NCBI RefSeq assembly: GCF_007565055.1
Contig: NC_044560.1
Location: forward strand, 47,357,530 to 47,421,529
Length of the DNA: 64,000 bases
Direction: 5' to 3'
Source: Rhinopithecus roxellana
Lineage: Eukaryota; Chordata; Mammalia; Primates; Cercopithecidae
Part shown: one piece after another, positions 56,655-64,000 of the stretch
How positions within the stretch are numbered: the first letter of the stretch is position 1
Layout of the letters: the number at the start of each line of letters is the position of its first letter
Position numbers and translations under genes: made by a program
The notes under the pieces: model-generated
Told to the model about the DNA's origin: nothing
The model's input: only the letters and a program-made list of their open reading frames with translations
The model's database searches: none

Positions 56655-56728
56655 CCAAAATTTTTATTTGAGGCTTATAATCACTCTTGGAAGCAGATAC
56701 CATTGGTATCTTTAAAATAAGCAAACAT
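56655..56728 (-). mobile_element. MIR, antisense, 3' piece of a split copy
   Basis: 'ttataatcactcttggaagc' and 'accattggtatctttaaaat' resemble antisense MIR just before the 'cattttacagat' core. The matching 5' piece is at 57222. Confidence 0.5.
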
Positions 56729-56730
56729 TG

Positions 56731-57030
56731 GCCGGGTGCGGTGGCACACACCTGTAATCCTAGCACTTTGGGAGTCTGAGGTGGGAGAATCACTGAGGTT
56801 AGGAGTTCAAGACCAGCCTGGCCAATATGGTGAAACCCCGCCTCTACTAAAAATACAAAAATTAGCCGGGCGTGGTGGCAGGTGCCTGTAATCTCAGCTA
56901 CTGAGGAGGCTGAAACAGGAGAATCACTTGAACCTGGGAGGTGGAGGTTGCATTGAGCCGAGATTGTGCCACTGCACTCCAGTCTGGGCGACAGAGCAAG
57001 ACTCCATCTCCAAAAAAGAAAAAAAAAAGA
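56731..57030 (+). mobile_element. AluS, sense
   Basis: From 'ttggccgggtgcggtggcac' to 'agactccatctc' plus an A-rich tail. Lies between two MIR pieces. Confidence 0.93.
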
Positions 57031-57119
57031 TAAAATAATTTTTTAAAAATACAGACTTTGGTTTTCAACATGAGCTCCATCTGATAGCAGTGATTTTGTC
57101 CATCCCTTGAGAACTGGCC

Positions 57120-57223
57120 AACAAGTGTGAGACTGTCTCAAAAAAATAAAATAAAATAAAATAAAATAAAATAAAATAAAATAAAATAAAATAAAATAAA
57201 ATAAAATAAAATAAAATAAAATA
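57120..57223 (+). repeat. (AAAAT)n microsatellite on an Alu tail remnant
   Basis: 'gtgagactgtctcaaaaaaa' is the last few bases of an Alu, followed by about 80 bp of TAAAA units. The rest of that Alu is missing. 57031-57119 is unassigned. Confidence 0.88.
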
Positions 57224-57330
57224 AGCAGAGGCACAGAGGGGCTGAATGCCCTGCTCAAAGTGACACATTCATACCGTTTCTTGCGGAACTGAGATTTTAG
57301 ACCATGTGCTTCAATATTTTCTCCCAGGTC
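57222..57330 (-). mobile_element. MIR, antisense, 5' piece
   Basis: 'gcagaggcacagaggggctg', 'ctgctcaaagtgacacattc' and 'gaactgagattttagaccat' match antisense MIR and may complete the piece at 56655. Confidence 0.65.
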
Positions 57331-57501
57331 CTTCCCTTTTTTCTACAAAGAAGGGAAATGGAAGTCATGGAGAAGAGAAGGCCAAATAGCTGGAACCTGG
57401 GTTCCTGCCCCTGTTGACTTGAGATCAATCTTCTCTTTCACACATAATGGTTTCAAGTACAATCTTAGAGAGAAGATCTCATGCTGCTAAAAAGTGTTCG
57501 A
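57331..57501. other. Unassigned spacer
   Basis: About 170 bp, nothing recognised. Confidence 0.4.
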
Positions 57502-57824
57502 AGACTACTATAACAGGCCGGGCGCGGTGGCTCAAGCCTGTAATCCCAGCACTTTGGGAGGCCGAGACGGGCGGATCACGAGGTCAGGAGATCGAGACCA
57601 TCCTGGCTAACATGGTGAAACCCTGTCTCTACTAAAAAATACAAAATAGCTGGGCGAAGTGGCGGGCGCCTGTAGTCCCAGCTACTCGGGAGGCTGAGGC
57701 AGGAGAATGGCATAAACCCGGGAGGCAGAGCTTGCAGTGAGCTGAGATCCGGCCACTGCACTCCAGCCTGGGCAACCGAGCGAGACTCTGTCTCAAAAAA
57801 AAAAAAAAGAGACTACTATAACAG
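57502..57824 (+). mobile_element. AluY, Old World monkey type, with 15-bp TSD
   Basis: Body about 57516-57809. The duplication 'agactactataacag' is at 57502-57516 and 57810-57824. Has 'ctcaagcc' and 'gatccggccactgcactcc', an exact monkey-type right arm. Confidence 0.96.
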
Positions 57825-59254
57825 ACAAGCCAATTTTCTCTTCATGACAACCAGATACAAAGATGAAATGAAAAATCTGAAGACCTAGTTTCTGTATATT
57901 AAGGCACTCTGCACATAAATAACATTTTCACTAACCCGATCCTAACGTAAACCGGAAACTCAGTCTCAGACTACTGAATCTTGTAGATGGAAAGTCTTCA
58001 GAAATATTGATTAAATTAAATTGCAAGTCTCAACTGCACCAGCAACTGCAGTTCATGGGTACAGGCCTGACCAACTCCCCCTGGGTCAGAAAAGGCCAGA
58101 TGCTTATTTGAAATTCAGAATGAGGCCAGAAGAGGCCAGATTTAGATTGTTACTTCTTGAGAGACAGAAACCTTTCAGCATTTTGGCAATTACTATTGAA
58201 AAACCACCCAGGGAGAAGGTAGTTTTAAACACAATTAGGATTCTATTTTAAGGAGAAATCATAAACCGCCCATTTAACGTGCTAATGTTTGATCTACTGT
58301 GAAGCAGAGAAGGGAGAAGCTATTACAAATTTGCTAATACCATCAAAACTTATAAAGTGATAAAATGAGGCTACATGAAGAAAAGGCAGTCATCCCAAGC
58401 ATTAGCCATGCTAATAGCTGTGAATATATATGAGAGCAGAGAACTGTTCTGAGAATCAGTGAGATAGATTGGGCTGTTTTATCTGCAGTCTGCCCAGTGA
58501 CCCTTGGTCACTCCTGATTCTCAGCCCACCTGAACGCTCTCCAAAGCAGCGACACACACTCTAAAAAACTAACATCATGATGAGAATATCTATGGCATTT
58601 ATTTTTATTTTCTCCATTTAGAATGATGATTTTTCTGATTTTTTAATGCCCATAATATTTTAGTACAGGAGTACACAAATATAATTTTAAATAAATAGCT
58701 ATCCTACCCAAACTCAAGAATTGAACTAATTCAGATATATTTTAGGATGAAGTCTTGGCGATCCAAATTCTGACTGCTTGATGTCAGAACCAAATAGATT
58801 TGGCTAAAGTGATACTCTTCACTATCCAAATGTACCATCCCAACTCAGGAACTGATATTTTTAGATAGCGAAGGATAGCTGTGTGTAATTATGGAGATGC
58901 CAGTTTGTTGTTGTTTTTACTGATAAAAGGCACTATTAAAGGAACTGAGGAGACCACAGCTGCAGATGACTGATCGACCTGACTCTGAGTCACGGGCAGA
59001 CAGGGCCTGCAGAAGCCGGGACAGAGCGAAATGCTCCATCTGTGCTTCTGTGTCAAGTACACTTGTGTATTTCTTGGAGATTAGTTTCTGACCTTGGTGA
59101 ATAAAGTGAAAAGTTCGTATATCCAAATTTTCCCTTGAAAATCCTTTGGGAAGATATATTTTGGAGGGTAAGTTTTTTCTTTAGTTTGGGAAAAGATCAC
59201 TATTTCTTCATGGAACTCTAAGAAGATACTGAGTTGCCTGTTGGAGGTGTATCA
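57825..59254. other. Unassigned, about 1.4 kb
   Basis: No repeat or gene recognised. AT-rich in the middle (58560-58740). 58960-59030 is locally GC-richer. Frames are short and featureless. Confidence 0.45.
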
Positions 59255-59598
59255 GAAACTTATATCTTTATTTTTATTTATTTATTTATTTGTTTATTGA
59301 GACAGAGTCTTGCTCTGTCACCTAGGCTGGAGTGTAGTGGCACGATCTCGGCTCACTGCAACCTTCGCCTCCTGGGTTCAAGCAATTCTACCGCTTCAGC
59401 CTCCTAGTAGCTGGGATTACAGGCATGCACCACCCCCAACCCTGCCTAATTTTTGTATTTTTAGTAGAGATGGGATTTCACCATGTTGGCCAGGCTGATC
59501 TTGAACTCCTGACCTCAAGTGATCCACCCGTCTCCGTCTCCCAAAGTGCTGGGATTGCAGGCATGAGCCACTGCACCTGGCCAAATTTATATCTTTAA
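59255..59598 (-). mobile_element. AluS, antisense, with TSD
   Basis: Body about 59270-59582 with an (ATTT)n-type tail at 59268-59299. The near-identical flanks 'aaacttatatcttta' and 'aaatttatatcttta' form the target-site duplication. Confidence 0.92.
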
Positions 59599-59734
59599 AT
59601 ATTAGAATGAAACTCAGTGCACTGACATACTTTATAAGAGGACATGAAGGAGAGAGATGCCCTGAGGAAGACCCAGTTCCAGTGTCCCCTTCTCATCCTC
59701 CCACTGGTCTACAGTTGAGCCTGGTGCTGGTTGC

Positions 59735-59836
59735 ACAACTCTGTGAATATACTGGAAATCATTGGATTGTACACTTTAACTGGGTGAATTGTGTGGTATG
59801 CTAATTATATATCAATAAAACTTAAAAAAAAAAATA
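59735..59836 (+). mobile_element. L1M 3' end fragment
   Basis: 'gattgtacactttaactggg', 'gtatgctaattatatatcaa' and 'taaaacttaaaaaaa' match an L1M 3' terminus with a tail. Only about 100 bp is present. Confidence 0.75.
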
Positions 59837-60479
59837 TAGCCCTAGGCATTCATTTCTAACGGACAAGTTTCAAGAGATGAAATCAGTACCACTCTTAATT
59901 AAATCCAGGCAATTGAGGTTCCTGTCCCGGGTCCTCTACTTTAGAGGGCCCTTTCTTTGGCTCTCCTATTGCTGTACTCTCCCCACAGGCTGAGGGGTCC
60001 CTGGAGCCAAGGGGATGTCACTACCCAAGTCTCTGCTTCTCTTTTATAGGCCATGCTATTGGGCCCAAGCACCCTGAAATTCCTGGTCAAATGGCCCCAA
60101 CTTGCTTTCATGCCCTGTAGAACTCTTCTCCTGTTCATCTTCCAGTGGCAATGGCAGACTTTACCACATATGTATATGCTTCTAATTGCAAAGGGTAGAC
60201 TTTGTCTTTGGAGGGGAAGGGTTTATAGGTAGAGCTTGGACATATAGGTTAGGATGTCCAAGCATGTGCACAAGACCCTTCATGGTGCAGGACTGAGTTA
60301 ATGGTTGGAAAAGAAGGGGGTTGGCTACGAGCCAGAGATCCTTATCTGTGCTCTGATCCAGGTCCCTCCTATGTTGGGACATACATGTTATGATAGGAAA
60401 AGTCTAAAGCCAGAATATGCATCAACCTAACCTAGTACTTTTCCAATATACATTCCCTCTTTTCTCAGAAATCCAAATA
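59837..60479. other. Unassigned
   Basis: About 640 bp, ordinary composition. No family or exon recognised. Confidence 0.4.
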
Positions 60480-60690
60480 CAATAATGGCTAACATGTATT
60501 ACACGTGTTCGGCTCTCTTTTGTGCACTTAATACACATTATCTCATTTATTTCTTACAATGATGTGGGTACTGTTATCACCCCAACTTTCCTATGACAAT
60601 ACTAAAGCTTAGGGAAGTTAAGTAAATAGTTGAGTCTGAATTTGGTCACAGAACAAGCTGACAAAATCCAACTGAGCCACACTACTCCCT
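60480..60690 (-). mobile_element. MIR, antisense, nearly full length
   Basis: 'aataatggctaacatgtatt', 'tctcatttatttcttacaat' and 'agcttagggaagttaagtaa' appear in antisense MIR order. Confidence 0.78.
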
Positions 60691-61199
60691 AGGAATGCTT
60701 GGCTCATAGATAAGATTGTGTTAGCAAGAAACAGGCCTCTTTTTATCTTCTAGCAATTCTGAAAGTGATACAATAAGAAAAAAAGAAAAAAGCTTACCTT
60801 CCAACAGAATCGTTGACGAAGTTCCTTTTATTTGAACAAGGCCGGATAGCACAAAACGTGCATGAGTATTGTAATATGAATCACATTTGTAGAGGACATT
60901 TTCATTTTCTCTGTAGCCTGAGGCAATGGGTTGTCAGTTATTCCTTCTAAGATTAATCTTTCTGCATCAGAGATATGGAGATTAAGTGTTCAGGGCATGA
61001 TGACTTATGCACAGATGAATTTGATTTTCTATATGTTACAAAAAAATTTGGTTCACAAAGCATTCCTTCCATCTAAGATCTCAGTGGCATGGTTACTCAG
61101 AACTTATTGATGTGCTTAGGGGTGGTTTTCTGAAGTTGCAGACAAGACCTCCAAATTTACCAGCTCAAACTGGTTTTATAAAAGCTGACTCAATTCTAG
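60691..61199. other. Unassigned
   Basis: About 500 bp, nothing recognised. Confidence 0.4.
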
Positions 61200-61380
61200 C
61201 ATGGATTAAGCTAAAAGCAATTTATAGTAAGTACATATATGTAAGCATGTTCCATTGTTAGCTGACATCTCCATTTTATAGATGGGGAAACCAAGGCTCG
61301 GAGTTCTATAAATTGTTCAAAGTGATAAGGCCAGAAATCAAACTAGTCTTCTGATGCCACTTTGCATGTCAGTGTCCAGC
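61200..61380 (-). mobile_element. MIR, antisense
   Basis: 'catctccattttatagatgg', 'ggaaaccaaggctcggagtt' and 'aaggccagaaatcaaactag' match antisense MIR. Confidence 0.7.
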
Positions 61381-61933
61381 ATTTTACAGGTATAGGTCAT
61401 TGTCATTTTCACAATCTTCTGTGATTTTTATATTAGCCTAGTGAGCTGTATAGGAATATGGGCCCCTTGGTGAATGCCTCCCCAGCCTCCATTTCTCCAT
61501 CTCCTTCTCCCATAAATATCATCTAGATCTTCGTTTGTAGGGGAGTCCATTCTTAGGATGGGACAGCCTCTACCTTATCTCCAGAGAAAGCTCTAGTTGG
61601 CTTCCATTTGTTCAGTTCAAGAATTTGTCACCATGTGACTTGGTTTGGCTGATGAGCTGTAAGGGGACAGTTGCTGGAACTTCCAGGAAAGAGGTTTCCT
61701 CTTTTATCTATGGTAACTACTGGAAGAGATCAGTCTTCTTCCTTTGAAGTGTGGAATATGTGGAGGAGAGGCCTGAAAATTGCTGTGGTTTTTACCACAA
61801 AAGGAGGCAGCCAGGGGAGGGGGAAAAAGTGGGGAAGTGTGGAGTTGACTCACAGGGAAGGATGGAGTACAAAGAATGGCAGAGAAATGGAGATGGGGCC
61901 ATGACACCGTGACCTCAGGATCAATTCACACCT
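61381..61933. other. Unassigned, weak LTR-like text
   Basis: 61620-61690 ('caccatgtgacttggtttgg') recalls text found in MaLR LTRs, but the match is too weak to call. The rest is unrecognised. Confidence 0.35.
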
Positions 61934-62287
61934 GGACTCATCATTTTATTATTTTTTTTATTTATTTTTTTTTTTGAGACAGAGTCTCGCTCTGTCGCCC
62001 AGGCTGGAGTGCAGTGGCCAGATCTCAGCTCACTGCAAGCTCCGCCTCCCGGGTTCACGCCATTCTCCTACCTCAGCCTCCCGAGTAGCTGGGACTACGT
62101 TAGCTGGGACTACAGGCACCCGCCACCTTGCCTGGCTAGTGTTTTGTATTTTTTAGTAGAGACGGAGTTGCACTGTGTTAGCCAGGATGGTCTTGATCTC
62201 CTGACCTCGTGATCCGCCCGTCTCGGCCTCCCAAAGTGCTGGGATTACAGGCTTGAGCCACCGCGCCCGGCCAGGACTCATCATTTT
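61934..62287 (-). mobile_element. AluY, Old World monkey type, antisense, with 14-bp TSD
   Basis: Body about 61948-62273. The exact duplication 'ggactcatcatttt' is at 61934-61947 and 62274-62287. The antisense right arm has 'gcagtggccagatctcagct'. A 15-bp internal tandem duplication of 'agctgggactac' is present at about 62086-62113. Confidence 0.95.
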
Positions 62288-63437
62288 TACTTAATTTTGA
62301 TTGTGTTGATACAATAGGAACTATCTTCTCATTGCATGTTAAAACAACCTGAAGCTCAGAGACAGAATCGCTTCTCAGGTTACCATAACTACTAAGAACC
62401 GTGTCTAGGGCTGATATACATGTTCCTTGACTTCAAGTCCAAGGTGGCTTTCGTGTTTTTAAAGATGATTTCTCTAAACTTGGGTAAGAGCAATGCTTCT
62501 TTCTCTTCTTCTGAGAAAAATAAGGAAACATTCACTCCATAGAAGATTCATGGGGCAAAGGCCACAAGAAATAGAAAAGAACAATCAGGGCATTGTCACA
62601 GAAAGAGTTGTTTCAAAGCCAATAGAACCAATGGAATTAGAAATGGCCAATCCTAGGCATTCAGAACAAGTCCTATTAAAAATGCTGACTGATTTGTTAG
62701 AAACCAGGGAGGCCGTTTTAAGTTTTTATAATTACTAGGGACTTCAGAATATTCCCATTATGATGCCAAAAGCTGTGGAACAAATAAAAAATGTAATCAA
62801 AGAATAAAGCATAAAACATTAGGTTTAGAACAGACCTTAAACATCATCTTATTGGTGGGAGCACCAACGGAGAAGTTCCTCTTACTGCACCCTTAGTAGA
62901 TGGCCTTCCTGCTCTATTTGAACACCTCTGTTTACGGAGCTCTCACTACCTCATAAAGTAACTAATTTTGCTTTTTAAATGACACTTCATCTGATTTAAT
63001 TAATGATAAAATTTAAGTACACATAAAAACAGTAATGCTGCAGGATAATATTGTTTATATTTATATCAACTTTTTTTTTTTTTACTTCTTGGTATTTCCT
63101 GTTATCCTATAATAAATCTTCCTCTGATTTGATGAACAGCATGCGTGTTCTGTTTCTGCCTTAGAAGAGGGATGGCCAAGCAGAATGCAGAAAACAAAGG
63201 GTCAATTTTATGGCTTCTGGGCTTCAAAAGCCTAAGTCAGGGCATAAGCAATAGATTTAGAAATATAGATGTAAAGCCAGACTCCCCTGCCTTCAGAACA
63301 AAACAACAGCAGTAACTACAAAAAGATTCTGCAGACTGGGGAAGGTGAAAGAGGAGAGAAGCAAGGAGGGCTCAGACACAGTGAAGTGCCTAGAAAAGTA
63401 GCTGCCTCCTGCCCCACCTTAGGTGAACCCCAGGATA
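62288..63437. other. Unassigned; one old repeat-like stretch
   Basis: 62820-62960 ('cagaccttaaacatcatctt', 'gctctcactacctcataaag') resembles an ancient interspersed repeat that I cannot name. The rest, including an open frame at 62493-62738, has no recognised feature. A T run lies at 63071-63082. Confidence 0.4.
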
Positions 63438-63741
63438 AGAGGGAACAGAAGGCCCTGGGGTGGTTCATGGCCCTAATCCTAGCACTTTGGGAGGCCGAGG
63501 TGGAAGGATCGCTTGAGCCCAGGAGTTCAAGTCTAGCCTGGACAACAAAGTGTGATCTCTGTTTCAATAAAAATCAAAATATTAGGTATGTTGGTGCATG
63601 CCTACAGTCTCAGCTATATGGGAGGCTGAGCTTGAGCCCAGGAGGTCGAGGCTGCAGTGAGCCGTGTTGGCACCACTGCAGCCCGGGCAACAGAGCAAGA
63701 CTCTGTCTCAAACAAACAAATAAAAAAATAGAGGGAAACAG
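63438..63741 (+). mobile_element. AluJ, sense, with imperfect TSD
   Basis: Diverged body 63450-63730 from 'ctggggtggttcatggccct' to 'agactctgtctc' plus (CAAA)n. Flanks 'agagggaacag' and 'agagggaaacag' form an imperfect duplication. Confidence 0.88.
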
Positions 63742-63821
63742 CAGAAATTCCAGACAGGTTTGTGGATGTCAGGAGCCCTCTCCTTTTTTCTGAAGAGAGT
63801 CTGTGAAAAGAGGAAATAGGC

Positions 63822-64000
63822 CAGAGTTCCAGCCTAGGCAACACGGTCAAACCCCATCTCTACCAAAAATAGAAAAAAATTAGCCGGGTATGGCGGTGTG
63901 TGCCTGTAGTCCCAGCTGTAATTCCAGGCTGAGGCAGGAGAGTCGCTTGAGCCCGGGAGGCACAGGTTGCAGTGAGCCAAGATCGCGGCACTGCACTGCA
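63822..64000 (+). mobile_element. 5'-truncated Alu, cut by the window end
   Basis: Begins in the left arm at 'gttccagcctaggcaacacg' and reaches 'cgcggcactgcactgca' at the last base. The 3' end lies beyond the window. Confidence 0.9.

Noticed and set aside
62493..62738. 81-codon frame beginning MLLSLLLRK
   Set aside because: No homology recognised. The start looks like a signal peptide only by chance, and the rest is low-information.

Overview
This window is primate nuclear DNA, almost certainly from an Old World monkey (macaque, baboon, vervet or a relative). Five young AluY copies (7861, 48983, 51228, 57516 and 61950) carry the cercopithecid-type signature: 'ctcaagcc' near the 5' end where legible, and a right arm reading 'gatcyggccactgcactcc' or close to it, instead of the ape form 'gatcgcgccactgc'. 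I recognise no host protein-coding exon, tRNA, rRNA or CpG island. The window looks intergenic or deep-intronic, and every recognisable protein segment belongs to a dead transposable element.

Layout. 1-1239 is unassigned. 1240-13228 is a nested LINE-1 pair on the + strand: an old L1 (L1MA-like by its long ORF1-ORF2 spacer and 3' end), with a repeat-bearing 5'UTR and a YY1-type site, is broken at about 6822 by a nearly full-length L1PB/early-L1PA-like element (6823-13068), and its own 3' end reappears at 13069-13228. Both carry Alu insertions. 13.2-32 kb is a patchwork of old repeats (MIR, L2, L1M, a MaLR LTR, an ERV-L pol remnant, two Tigger-class DNA transposons and Alus). A 15-bp-stem hairpin and a 266-bp CTTT/CT tract lie at 31985-32329. 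33.3-39.4 kb is a second LINE nest: an L1M on the - strand is interrupted by + strand L1 copies and by a young, 5'-truncated L1PA with a perfect 19-bp target-site duplication. 39.4-46.5 kb holds a probable ERV1 LTR, an hAT element inside a Tigger-like element, L2/MIR remnants, a twin-primed (5'-inverted) L1 and an MLT1 LTR. 46.9-49.8 kb is a third LINE nest, with a younger L1 inside an older one plus two Alus. 50-64 kb is Alu-rich with scattered MIRs, a minisatellite, MER5A, a hAT MITE inside a MIR, and a largely repeat-free block at 54350-56650.

Nothing here works as an operon or pathway. The window is best read as a layered insertion record, where nesting order and target-site duplications give relative ages. 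The features most worth a second look are the tandem-repeated L1 5'UTR, the twin-primed L1, the two chimeric LINE reading frames, the hairpin beside the long pyrimidine tract, and the repeat-poor blocks at about 30.1-32 kb and 54.3-56.7 kb. I found no convincing new biological system. Subfamily names come from remembered consensus sequences, not from a database search, and most boundaries are accurate to about 5-30 bases.
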